Shown here piece after piece: positions 1 through 13,417 of a stretch of DNA of 64,000 nt; within the stretch, counting starts at the first letter, position 1, and each line of letters begins with the position of its first letter. The DNA lies in NCBI GenBank assembly GCA_030549335.1, contig CM060194.1:70468077-70532076 (forward strand), read 5' to 3'. The notes under the pieces were generated by a model. That model saw nothing but the letters and a program-made list of their open reading frames with translations, ran no database searches and was not told the DNA's origin. The stretch is from Pontederia crassipes (Eukaryota; Streptophyta; Magnoliopsida; Commelinales; Pontederiaceae). The position numbers and the translations under genes are program-made.

Positions 1-99
1 CATATTCTTTAAAAAAACCAAACCTTCAAAAGGGGCTGCAACTCATCGCCAACAATGTTCAATGGTTGACGCCTCGAACTCCAATAGTTTGCAGCCTTC

Positions 100-320
100 G
101 ACATTGAAGCTCCGTCGCTCGATCGACGCTCGATCATCACTCTCAGTCGGTCGCCGCTCTCAATCGTCGCTCCTGTCAGTCGCCGCTCGATCGTCGCTCT
201 CAGTCGTCACTCTCAGTCGCTCGCCCACGCTCGGTCACCGCTCGGTGTCACCGCCGGTGTGGGAGACACCGCCCTCAGTGTGGAAGTCGCCCCTCGCGGT
301 GTGGGAGACGCTCAATCCCT
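100..320. repeat. Short degenerate GC-rich minisatellite
   Basis: The stretch repeats variants of CGCTCTCAGTCGTC and then GGTGTGGGAGAC-like units. Frames through it give only serine/arginine-rich low-complexity peptides, so I do not call a gene. It lies just 5' of the LINE ORF1 remains and could be part of that element's 5' leader, but nothing proves this. Confidence 0.5.
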
Positions 321-699
321 AACCTTAGGGTTATTAGAACAAGTTCGTGCGTGCACCAGGCGATTTCTATCGGACGGTTGTAGTGGATTAAAAAAAAGGA
401 ACTGTGTGCATTAGATCAAGATCGTGTGGTCCAGATGATTGCTAATCAGGCTGCTTAGCATTTGTGCCAAGCAGGGCCTCTTTACCCAAATGTAAATTAA
501 TAAATAGTTACATATTTGCAAATAATTGGTTAGGAATGACTATGAGGGAATAATAATGAAAATCACCAAATCGGGTAGATAATTAGCAACTTGGTTAGCA
601 ATGAACTCGTAAAGTGCTGTGAAAACTGATGGGGATTCATCCGTTTGTTCCATTATTCAGCTATGGCTCGTCTCTTATCCGAAATTCCAGGAGGATTCC

Positions 700-1984
700 A
701 AAGCATAACCAAAATATGACGGTTATAATCACTTTATTGGATGACTACTAAGGCCACAAGGGGAAAATGGCTCTTGGTCCAACACCTCCTGACCCCCGCC
801 CTTGTCTCTCCCAAAAACTCTCCTCATCTCTTCCTCCCCTCCTTCCAAATCCCAGTGCTGATACTCGTTGGTCGGATGTGGATCGAACTCAATGACCTCT
901 GTGGCCTCTTTCCGCAAATCTCTAAACAGCGCTTGCTAGCCATCCATGACGCCTCGAAGGACGAGGTGGTCATACCCACTGATCCGAAGATATGAAGCTA
1001 TGCTTGATGGGACGCTTATCATTGTGGAGAACTATTTGGGATCTCTCTGATCCGAGGTATCGGAGCTCTGGTCCATCTCTTCCACCCTGCAAATTTTCGA
1101 TTTGGGGAATCACTATTTCATGTTCATGTTCGGCGACACTGACACAAGTTAAAAGTTCTAAATCTAACCCATAGTGCTTATCTTATAACGATAACCTCCT
1201 ACATGTATTGCAATCTAAGGCCTTGTTTAGATGCTACGACTGAGCAAATCTCTACCTCCCCGGTGTGGATCCATTTGTCGAGTCTATCCTACGAGCTCAG
1301 AAACACAGACACCATTCTTCATATTGCATCCATCTTTGGCAGACCTCAGAAGCTTAATGGTTACACGACGAAGGGCGAAAAGCTTTGATGCGCCAGAGTA
1401 TGTGTGGATCTAGACTTGGTTTGGACGACTCATGCTTCTTCCAACACATAACTTATGATAAAATTGCCCCAATTTTATTTTAATTGTGGTCATATAGGGC
1501 ATCACTTGGATTCCTGCCCGGAGCGGCTTTCTCCAGATGGGGTTAAGCTGGCAAGATGGGATCTGGATGCAATCCTCCCTCTTGCATCATTGGAGCCTGA
1601 CAATGAACCCTTCGAGAGATGGTCGTGTCGGGCACCTGGCGAAGCGAACCGTGCACTAGGCTGCTGTAATGGGTCAACAATTGGCCTAGCTACATGAATT
1701 CATTGCGATGAACCACTTTGAAGCCCTAACACATGAGGATGCTGGGGTGATCAAATCCCGATCGTTTGCTGCAACCTCATCCAACGGTTGACTCTCCAAT
1801 GTCTCTCCCTCCATACAAGAATGGCCACGTGACCTCACCTAGTCCCGCGTGTGTCTAGCAACCAGTTGCAAGCCATACTCTCCACACCTCTTCACATGTG
1901 ACTAATCACAAGAATATGCACGACGCCTCTCCATGTGACCCATCCTCCGCTCGTGCTCAGATCAATCGGCCTCATGGGAATTTT
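700..1984 (+). mobile_element. LINE (L1 clade) ORF1 remnant, piece 1 of 4
   Basis: Broken frames between about 990 and 1690 spell a plant LINE ORF1. A DUF4283-type segment with a GNHYFMFMFGDT-like block at about 1110-1145 is followed by SPVWIHLSSLSYELRN-like sequence (1257-1305), ARVCVDLDL (about 1390) and a CCHC-type zinc knuckle with CGHIGHHLDSC (about 1483-1520). Stops and frame changes are frequent, and the first cysteine of the knuckle reads as tyrosine. A CACTA element interrupts the LINE at 1985, and LINE sequence resumes at 3396 and leads into ORF2. The 5' limit is uncertain. Confidence 0.75.
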
Positions 1985-3395
1985 TACTACAAGAAAAATA
2001 CAAATTACAGACGGTCAAAACCGTCTGTAATTTGTGAAAAATCATCGGAAATTCTAATTTTCGACGGGTTTTTTGACAAAAGAAATGGTCGTCGCAAATC
2101 GTTTTGCGATGGTCGGAAAAAACTCGTTGATAGTTCCGACGTTGTGACCGTCGCAAATGTCCGACAGCCGCAATCGCCGAAAGTTTTGACGGTCTCAACT
2201 GTCAGAAACTTTCGGCGGTCGTCACGACTACCGAAACTTTGGAATTTTTATAATACAAAAAAATTAGCCCGCCGCCGACGATCGGATCCGATCGTCAGCG
2301 ACAAGATCCAGCCGACTAGCGGCCGATCTATGCCCCGCGGCCAGATCTGGCCGCCAGGCGACCGATTTGGCCGCCCACGACGAGATCGGACTGTGAGGCG
2401 GCCTCAGGCGGCCAATCCGGCTGCCAGCGGCCCGCGGCCAGATTCAGGAGGCTGGAGAGAGAGGGGGGGGGGAGAGGGTCGCGATGGGTCGCCGTCTGGA
2501 AGAGAGAGCATCGTCAATGGGAGAGTGTCGTCCGGGAGGGAGAGCGTCGCTGGCAAAATAGGAGAGGGAGAGAGAGAGATGAGAGAGGGGGAAAGAAATA
2601 GAGTGGAGAGAAGGGGAAATAATATATATATATATATATGTGTATAGATAGATAGGGGTGAAAGATGGGAAAGCGGGAAAACGAAAAAATAACGGGAGAG
2701 TGATTTTTAATTACCGACGGCTATGACTGTCAGAAACTTAGCAAATATTAATAATATATATTATTATGATATATATGAATATGGTATTTAATTATTTTTA
2801 AAGTTACCAATGGTCAAAACTGTCAAAAATTAATTAATTATAATATAAAGTACTACTTACATATATGTAATATTTATTTTTAAATTTATCGACGGTCAAG
2901 TTCGTCAAAAATTATGACGGTCTAGACTATCGCTAATTATATTAATAAAAGATCTTTTATATTATATTATTTTTCACCTACCGACAGTTACAACCGTTGA
3001 AAATGCGATGGTTTGAACTGTCGCTAATTGTAATAATAAAATACTCCTTATATTATATTACTTTTTATTTATCGACGGATAGAATCATCGGAAATTGTGA
3101 CGGTTTGAACTGTCGCTAATTTTATTAATAAAATACTCCTTATATTATATTATTTTTCATTTACCGATGGTCTGGACCGTCGAAAACTTGCGATGGATAG
3201 ATATCCGTTGAAACTTTCGACATTCTTGATCGTCAAAAAGTAAAATAATAATATAATAAATTACATAATTTATTATTTTCATTTTTGACAATTGTAACAG
3301 TCGAAAATTCTGACGAAAACCTTTTCGTCACAATTTACGACAAATTTCTTTTCGTCGGAAATGGCCCGTAAGAAAATCCTCATTTTCTTGTAGTG
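1985..3395. mobile_element. Non-autonomous CACTA (En/Spm) element 1
   Basis: The left end reads TACTACAAGAAAA and the right end TTTTCTTGTAGTG, a 13-bp terminal inverted repeat of CACTA type with one change at the first base. The arms are filled with short direct and inverted GACGGTC/GACCGTC motifs, the subterminal repeats expected of this superfamily. A GC-rich core (about 2270-2560) is followed by an AG-rich tract and a TATATA run, which is the reverse complement of the core in the element at 26810. No transposase is present. The flanking 3-bp sites (TTT and TTC) match only approximately. The element is 1.4 kb and sits inside the LINE ORF1. Confidence 0.85.
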
Positions 3396-4228
3396 TTCTT
3401 TTGTTTTTAGTGTTCCTTTGACCCCTCACAAAACTCTACCTCATTTTTGGTGTAGACGATGCAGGGCCATGAAGATCTCATGCTTAAAGTCAAAACTTGC
3501 CATTGCCGACGTCAGTGCCGACGTCTCCGATGAGGACTCTGACGAGGAAGTAAATGAAGACATTACTATGGATCCACCCCCTAAGCCTCGAAGGTGTAGG
3601 AAGACCACCTCATAGTTCTCTCCCCATCCTCTCAACCTCTCAACAAAGGCCAAAGGGAGGTTGTAAGAAAAAAAAGTTGAGTCTTTACTCATTTCCCAAG
3701 AACTGATGTTTCTTCTTTGGCGTTGCAGGGCGGCGGTCCTACTTCTCCTCCCTCCCATCATATTGAGTTATGATCTCGATCCTTGCATGGAACTGTCGGG
3801 GTGTTGTCCGAAGGCACGAGACAGACTACGCAACTCCTTCTTGTTCATAAGTGGGACATCGTCATCTTGCTAGACACTCAATACAACTGGCAACAACTTC
3901 GACCAAGTGATTAAGAAACTAGGTAGAAATTGGACTGGATGTTTTTAGGAAGGCACGAGCGCGTCTGAGTGTATTATAATTGCTTGCCAAAAGGATAATG
4001 CTAAAATCTCCATTGTTAATTCTTCCCCTCGATTTTTTTCATGTAGTAGTTTCTATTAACAAAATTTCATTCCTATTAACTGCTATTATACTAGTAAATA
4101 TTCTCATGACTCACAACTCTCTTTGGCATAACTTAGAATAGTTCAATTTTGATAATATCCCTTGGCTAATTATTGGTGAGATGAAATTCATATGGGGGGT
4201 GGTGGTGGTGGGGTGGTGAGGGGAAGGT
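3396..4228 (+). mobile_element. LINE piece 2: end of ORF1 and start of ORF2 endonuclease
   Basis: After an ORF1-like tail with acidic sequence (3500-3570), ORF2 opens near 3769 with ISILAWNCRGV, the N-terminal motif of the LINE apurinic endonuclease. Broken frames continue to about 4180, where IPWLIIGE corresponds to the conserved PWLIIGDFN block. Sequence then gives way to the Tat/Athila-like LTR at 4229. The endonuclease resumes near 12998 on the far side of that insertion. The copy carries many stops and cannot encode an active enzyme. Confidence 0.75.
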
Positions 4229-5764
4229 TGATGCATGCAAAATATAACATATTTTATACTACTATTTTAATTTTTTGTTGTAATTTGATCATGACATGCA
4301 TCATTTTAGATCATTTTTAGTCATAATTTCGGATTCATCGATTCTAATTATTTATTCTTTGATATTTTAATTGTAGATGTGTTAATTAAATTTTTATAAT
4401 TATTTTGCAGGATAGGCCATGAACAAACCCTATAGAGTTTCATTGGGCATGAAACAAGACAAACCTTCAGTGAAGTGGGATTTTATGGAAATAACGGTCG
4501 TGAAACATATGCACATGAAGTTTGATTGGGTGCCAAGTTGAAATGACTTATTGCTTATTGCCGTGATATAGATCCAAGAAGAGTTCACGAGCGTGAATGC
4601 AAGATTAAATCTATCTGATACTTTATCTTTGGCCGCCAAATTGATCTTTATGGATTTGTTGGCCACGAAATTGATGAAGAGTTTTTCGGACGTGAGGCTA
4701 TCATATGTTTCATCATTAGCCAAGATTTATCTTTTGAAGCTACTACGGGATGTGAAACAATTCCAAGGGAGTTTCATTGGGCGCCAAATCAGAGAATCAG
4801 AGTTATTATTGGCCAATAAATTTATCTTATATCTATCGGCCATGAAATTCTATCATCGGACGTCAAAGTGGATAAAGTCGTAAGCAACTCAAGTACCAAA
4901 GTTTATATCCATAAAATTAAATTCAATCATACGATTTACACCTGTGATCAACATTAAGATCCGTCCGCACCTATAAATAGAGGAGGAAGCCATAGTAGAG
5001 TCGGGAGCTCTGCAGGCTACCATCGAGAGGAGACAGGTGCGATGGTTGAAAGTTGATCACGACTCTAATCAAATCCGAGAGGCTGCCAGCTATCTACCAA
5101 AATTCGAAGCTTCGACCTTTTATTATCTGGGTGTAATTCTTCTAATTTTATTGGTTTTTTATATTCTCTCCAACATTTCTATGATGAACTTTATGTTTTT
5201 AGATCTTTTATTTTAGGAGATCATTAATTGAAGGGAAATTATTTGAATCGTATTTTATTTGTTTTAATCTTTTTTGATTAATTATTAATTGTACTTAATG
5301 TTTTTATGTTAGTTTATTGAATTTCTGAACTAGGCTATACTAGTTTGTGGAGTGTTTAATTTCAAAATTCATGATACTGATTTTAATTAATTTTATATGA
5401 AATTAACAATTGACACAAATTTGATAACTATTGTGTGAAAAATCAAGTTTGTGCGGTCTATTAATTTATATCAGTTTGTGAAGTGATTAATAATCTAGGG
5501 AATCCAACTTAATGCATCTTAACTTTAATATGATTTGATGGGATGCCAGTTGTGGAGACTTCAATTCTTATTAAATTAATATAGTTCAATATGCATGCTT
5601 AGGTTGAGGGGATGCCAGTTGTGGTGACCGCACGTTAATCATGCTAGGTTACTACTTTAGGGAGACTCAAATTCATCTTTAAAGATTAAATTTATATTTT
5701 ATGGTTCAAATATTTATCATGATCTATTTTCATCCTAAGTCCCAACTTCAGCACCACTACATTA

Positions 5765-5861
<97 letters not shown>

Positions 5862-6049
5862 TTATTTTATAATTAGAAATTCTGTTTTCAAATTTCCATA
5901 TTTTTCCTCACTTATTAATTTATAAAATCAGATATTTTATTAATAATATTCATCGTGAGTTTAACACTCTTTACTCATTTTTACTATATTACTTGAGCGA
6001 TTAGTGCACTTGTTAACGAATTTATTTTGCTACATCATTTTACGCATCA
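4229..6049 (+). repeat. LTR copy 1 of the Tat/Athila-like fossil
   Basis: Starts TGATGCATGC and ends CATCA directly before the primer-binding-site remnant. It contains a promoter-like CCTATAAATAGAGGAGGAAGCC block at about 4970-4992. It also holds an ATT microsatellite (about 5764-5859) that is long only in this copy. Its central part resembles LTR copy 3 more than copy 2. Confidence 0.75.
5764..5859. repeat. (ATT)n microsatellite inside LTR copy 1
   Basis: About 30 ATT units. The matching positions of LTR copies 2 (near 9170) and 3 (near 12786) have only a few units, so the tract expanded in this copy after the copies separated, or shrank in the other two. The poly-leucine frame through it is an artefact. 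Confidence 0.9.
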
Positions 6050-7597
<1,548 letters not shown>

Positions 7598-9375
7598 TGA
7601 TGCATGCAAAATATAACATATTTTAAATTATTATTTTAGATAAATTTTCTGTAATTTAATTATGGCATGTATTGTTTTAGGTCATTTTTAATGATATTTC
7701 GGATTTATCAAGTCTGACTATTGATTTTTTGAATATTTAATTTTTCAATAAATTGACTTAATTTTTATAATTATTTTGCAGGACGAGTCGGACAAGTCGA
7801 GATGACAGATCTATGCCAAGAATTATTCTTTTGTGGCTGATAAGTCTTCATCATCATTCAACAAATGCTATTGACATCAAATCGTTAAGGAGAGATGATT
7901 GGGCGCAAGAGATATCATCACTTAAAGTCCTATCCGTCGTTAGGAGATAAAGTGATGAGAAACCTTCATCATTAATCATCAATCAAGTTTGTCGGCCGCA
8001 AAATCCAACCCTGAAGTTTTATCCTTAACCAAGGTGTATCGGCCGTGAACTCCAACTAATCTTTGAGGGCAAAACACCATCATCAATCAAGACTACCGGT
8101 CACAAATTCCAACCATGAAGAGAAGTTTTATCCTTAACCAAGTTTCATCCTTATAAGTATCATCGACCAATCATGAGGCGCAATAGGCAATCATTAACCG
8201 AGGTGATCATTTGGTGGTCGTGGATCGAAGAAAAGTTTATCACTAGGCGCAAAACGGATCACTTTTTTTATTATTAACCAAGTTTTATCTCTAGCCGAAT
8301 TTAAAGTTGGCCGTACGACATTCACGATCGTGATCAACTTAAAGTCCGTACGCACCTATAAATAAAGGAGGAAGCCATCGTCCCAACTCGTTCTTTGAAG
8401 TTTAGATTTCTTCCATGTTGGAGTCGTGAGCTTTGTAGGCTACGATCAAGAGGAAAGATGTGCTATAGTTGAAGTCCGTGAGGCTACCAGCTATATGCCC
8501 ATACCTGAGATCTCTACTTTTGTCTTGAGTATAATTCTTTCGATATTTTTATCATCAGTATTTTATTATCTCTTCAGAATTTTTAGGATGAACTCCATGT
8601 TTTTAGATCTTTTATTTTAAGAGATTATTAATTGAAGAAAAAATATTTCAATCCTATTTTATTTGTTTTAATCTTTTTTTATTATTAATTGTACTTGATA
8701 TTTTTATGTTAGTTTATTGAATTTCTGAACTAGGCTATACCAGTTTGTAGAGTGTTTAATTTCAAAATTCATGATACTAATTTAATTGATTTTATATGAT
8801 TTTATATTAAATTAATAATTGACATAAATTTGATAAGTAGTGCGTGGAGAATCAAGTTTGTGTGGTCTGTTAATCTATACCAATTTGTAAAGTGACTAAT
8901 AGTCTAGGAAATTCAATTTAATGCATCTTAATTTTAATATGATTTGATGGGATGCTAGTTGTTGAGACTTCAATTCTTATTAAATTAATATAGTTCTGCA
9001 TGCTTAGGTTGAGGGATGCCAGTCGTGGAGATCGCAAGTTAATTATGTTAGATTATTTTAGGAAGACTCTAATTCATCGTTAAAGATTAAATTTATCTTT
9101 TATGGTTCAAATATTTATCATGATCTATTTTCATCATAAGGCCTAACTTTAATATCATTATCTTATCTTATTATTATCTTATTTTTTCTATTTTATTTTA
9201 TAATTTCAAACCTTATCTTCAAAATATGTTTTTCTTCTCTAAAAAATTTATAAATTCAAATATTGAATTAATAATATTTCTCGTGGGTTCAATACTCTTT
9301 ACTCCTATTACTATATTACTTGAGTGACTAGTGCACTTGTTAGCGATTTATTTTGCTACATCATTTTACGCATCA
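7598..9375 (+). repeat. LTR copy 2 of the Tat/Athila-like fossil
   Basis: Starts TGATGCATGC and ends ACGCATCA. It shares its ends and its 3' half with copies 1 and 3, including the CCTATAAATAAAGGAGG promoter-like block near 8353. Its central part (about 7790-8330) is different, so it belongs to another subfamily member. Gag-like sequence follows with no leader between. Confidence 0.7.
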
Positions 9376-10629
9376 AATTGCTCGTCCATTCAGGAAGATG
9401 ACTGAACAAGCACACAAAAAGAACAATAGAATGAAATAGTTCCGCAACAAAATAATCATCGTGAGAAAAAAAAAGCAGAGCTTTCTATGAGAGAGTATAT
9501 GAGAGAGTATATCTTATCAAGATATAGTGACAAAGAATCATGCATTGTGCTGCTCAAAATCAATGCAAACAACTTTGAAATCAATCTAGCAATCGTGAGG
9601 ATGATACAAGCATCCCAATTTGGGAGAGGATTCCATGAAGACAAATTTTTGGCTACCCTAAGCACATTTAAAAATAATATTGTTTCTTCTTAAATTATTC
9701 GTCTTTTATTATTTCCACAATCCCTACATGACGAAGCTTCCACATGGTTTAAAACTTTGCCTGCAGGATCGATTCACTCATGGTTGGAGCTAGTACAAAA
9801 ATTTGTTGAAAAATATTGTCCACCACAAAAAGCAGACAAATATCGAAGGGAACTGAGGACATTTGTTCATGACGACAATGAGACATTATATGAAGCTTGG
9901 GAACGATATAAGGAGTTGTTAGCCAGAGTTCCTGATAATAGGATTTCAAAGTGACAAGTAATGAAAGATTTCTCCCATGGATTGCGATCTTCAGATCAAG
10001 ATAAGCTTGACCAATCAGTAGGAGGGACAATGTTGAGATCTAAACGCCCTAGTGAGATACAAGATATAATTAAAATTGTTGCCCTCAAGTCATGCCAAGA
10101 AAGAAAGCCACCTCACAAAACTCATGATGTTCGAGCTCAGGGCTATAATCGTATGAAGTAGTGGCTCAGTTGGAGTCACTCAACCAAAAATATGAAAAGA
10201 TGATGTCATTGATGAGTTTCAGTAATTGTGGAGGAGGCCATTCTAGCAATTATTGCCCCACCGGTAATACTTCTGATTCTAATCAGATTTAAAATACTAA
10301 TTTTGTTTCCAACCAATTCTGTAGGAACAATGATTTATGGCTAGAGAAACCATCAGAAGTTTGCCTATAATCATAATCAAGGCCAAGCACCAAAAATACA
10401 ACCTAAAACTCTCTAATATCAATCATCAAATCATATGCAGGAGATGATGGCACAAATAATAGACACCATGTAATCATTGAGAATATGGAGTATAGAGCTA
10501 CAAGTTAGGATGCAACAATTCGCAATTTGGAAAGGCAATTGAGCCAGATGGCAACACTACTGACTGAACGTACGCCGGGCTCTCTTCCAAGCAACACAAA
10601 GAAAAATACAAGAGGAAAAGAGAAAAATA
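9376..10629 (+). mobile_element. gag remnant of the Tat/Athila-like fossil
   Basis: Frames in this stretch match the plant Tat/Athila gag. The best is 9757-9954, with a WLELVQKFVEKYCPP segment followed by ETLYEAWERYKELL, the hallmark of this gag family. The downstream stretch 9961-10161 reads like the distal capsid region. A zinc-knuckle-like CGGGHSSNYC occurs near 10229-10260, and ERTPGSLPSNT near 10568-10600. The coding region is interrupted many times. Pol is absent. Confidence 0.7.
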
Positions 10630-11223
10630 GGCTTCTTTTAATAAGAAAAACTTATCAATTAACATATGCTCCCAACAAGTCTGAGTACAAAATGTGAAAA
10701 GTATCCAGAGGTGGAGTTTCATCCCAAAAAGTGTCCAAAAAACTTCTGCCATTACATGCTAAAAGGTTTGCGACCGTGTTAACTTCTCTATAACAGTGAG
10801 TACATCTAAAGTATTCAAAGTGTGAAATGATTTGCCACAGTTCTTGCATTAAGAAGAATTGCTCTCGAGCCAAACACGGTTGAAATCAGCATCTCGACAT
10901 CTCCTAAATCCAGCAAGCACTTCCCATGCCTCAATCCACAAGATGGTGCTTGCTGTGCAATGTAGTGCTCCTGCCATAAGAGACGGTCCATTAGTATTTC
11001 TAATAATAAACCCTGCCCCTCCCAATTCCTTGGGGTTGGTGAAGGAGCCATCGGAGTTAATCGTCACCCAATTTGGCGGCGAGGCGTCCCACCGGACTCA
11101 TTTCAGGTCTTGGGGGACTGTGGCCTCAGAAAGTGTGGATCTAGTGAGCTTATGTGAACCCACTAGTGCCCTTCTCAATACAATTGATACGACAACTTGT
11201 TTGGAAGCAAAATTGACATCATT
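10630..11223 (-). mobile_element. LINE 3' fragment: RNase H-like (RVT_3) domain, antisense
   Basis: On the minus strand the frames 11067-10849 and 10873-10655 read like the RNase H-like domain at the C terminus of plant LINE ORF2 proteins. INSDGSFTNPKELGGAGFIIRN carries the DGS with the first catalytic Asp, and YREVNTVANLLA matches the conserved REVN-VAD-LA block with Asp changed to Asn. Stops and frame changes break it up. It runs opposite to the main LINE here, so it comes from a different copy captured inside or beside the LTR fossil. Confidence 0.65.
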
Positions 11224-12997
11224 GCGCGCAATCCAAATATAACATATTTTAGACTATTATTTTATTTTTTTTCTGTAATTGATCATGGCATGCATCATTT
11301 TATATCATTTTTAGTCATAATTTTGGATTTATTGATTCTAATTATTTATTCTCTGAATATTTCAATTGTAGTCAGATTAATTAAATTTTGATAATTATTT
11401 TACAGGATAGGCCGTGAAACAAACCCTAAAGAGTTTCATTGGGTGTGAAACAAGATAAACCTTTAGTGAAAGCGAGATTTTATGGAAATAACGAAACATA
11501 TGCAAAGGAAGTTTGATTAAGTGCCAAGTTGAAATGACTTATTGCTTACGGCCATGAGATAGATTCAAGAAGAGTTCATGGGCGTGAAAGCAAGATTGAA
11601 TTCTATCTGATACTTTATCTTTGGCCGTCAAATTTATCTTTATGGATTTGTTGGTCATGAAACTAATGAAGAGTTTTTCGGGCATGAGGCTATCATATGT
11701 TTTATCATTAGCCAAGATTTATCTTTTGAAGCTATTACCGACCGTGAAACAATTCCAAGGGAGTTTCATTGGGCACCAAATCGGAGATTTATCGACCGTG
11801 AAATCCTATCATCAAATGCCAAAGTGGATAAAGTCGTAAACAACTCAAGTCCTAAAGTTTATCTCCACGAAATTAAATTTGGCCGTACGATTTATGCTCA
11901 TGATCAACATGAAGTCCCATGTGCACCTATAAATAGAGGAGGAAGCCATCGTCTCAAGGTGTGCTTTGAAGTCTAAGTTTTTTCCATAGTAGAGTCAGAA
12001 GCTCTGTGGGCTATGACCGAGAGGAGAGAGGTGCGACGATTGAAAGTTGATCGCGACTATAATCAAGTCCGAGAGGCTGCCAGCTATCTACCAAAATTTG
12101 AAGCTTCGACCTTTTATTATCTGGGTGTAATTCTTCTAATTTTTATTATTATTTTATATTCTCTCCAACATTTCTAGGATGAACTTCACGTTTTTAGATC
12201 TTTTATTTTAGGAGATCATTAATTGAAGGTAAATTATTTGAATCCTATTTTATTTGTTTTAATCTTTTATGATCAATTATTAATTGTACTTAATGCTTTT
12301 ATGTTAGTTTATTGAATTTCTAAATTAGTATATACTAGTTTGTGGAGTGTTTAATTTCAGAATTCATGATACTAATTTTAATTGATTTTATATGACATTA
12401 AAAATTGACATAAATTTGATAACTAGTGTGTGGAGAATCAAGTTTATGTGGTATGTTAATCTATACCAGTTTGTGGAGTGGTTAATAGTTTAGGAAATTT
12501 AATTTAATGCATCTTAATTTTTATATGATTTGATGGGATGTCGGTTGTGGAGACTTTAATAACATATTTTAATTTGATTAAAGTTTATCTATTTTATATT
12601 AAAAAATTCAATATGCATGCTTAGGTTGAAGGAATGCCAGTTGTGGCGACCGTAAGTTAATCTTGTTAGGTTACTACTTTAGGGAGATTCAAATCTATTT
12701 TTAAAGATTAAATTTATCTTTTATGATTCAAATATTTATCCTGATATATTTTCATCCTAAGTCCTAACTTCAGCACCACTACATTATATTATTATTATCT
12801 TATTTTTAATTTATTTTCTAATTAGAAACTCTATTTTCAAATTTCCATATTTTTCCTCACTTATTAATTTATAAAATCAGATATTTTATCAATAATATTC
12901 TTGTTGGTTCGACACTTTTTACTTATTTTTACCATATTACTTGAGCGACTAGTGCACTTGCTAGCGGATTTATTTTACTACATCATTTTTCTCATCA
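11224..12997 (+). repeat. LTR copy 3 of the Tat/Athila-like fossil
   Basis: Matches LTR copy 1 along nearly its whole length, including the GTTTCATTGGG segments, CCTATAAATAGAGGAGG at about 11928 and the region around the 3' end at CTCATCA. It lacks the long ATT expansion of copy 1. LINE ORF2 sequence resumes immediately after it. Confidence 0.7.
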
Positions 12998-13417
12998 GGG
13001 AGCCTCATTTCAAGTAGAAGAAATCAATTAGGATGTTTAGAAACTTCATTCAAAATCAGGATCTTCACCTCTTAGGTCCCCAATTTACATGGTGGAACAA
13101 TCGTAAATAAAATGTTAGGATCCATTGTCATCTTAATAAAGCTCTTTTTAATCATACTTTTTACACACTTTAGCTAGAGGCACCTCTGACTATGCCCTGA
13201 TACTTTTTAGGACTGATAGTTCAACACATAAAATAAGACCCTTTAGGTATGAACACTTGTGGTTCCAATATCCTAAAACTAGACAATTTGTGAGACAAGT
13301 TTGGTATTCTAGAAATGGGACAAAGTCAGTGCAACACTCACTTAATCAGGTCAAGAAGTTTACACTAAATTGGAACAAATTTAGTCTTGATAAATTAGAA
13401 AATAAGACCCATTTGGT
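12998..13417 (+). mobile_element. LINE piece 3: ORF2 between endonuclease and reverse transcriptase
   Basis: Frames read FTWWNNR near 13090 (the conserved FTWSNNR of the endonuclease) and then RPFRYEHLWFQYP near 13235-13270, the RPFRFE-W block that follows it in plant LINE ORF2. The frame 13257-13490 carries the latter. The LINE is interrupted again at 13418 by the chromovirus LTR and resumes at 19358. Confidence 0.7.

Noticed and set aside
1898-2647. 249-codon plus-strand frame
   Set aside because: It runs across the CACTA 1 end, its subterminal repeats and its GC-rich core. Low-complexity Arg/Gly sequence with no domain.
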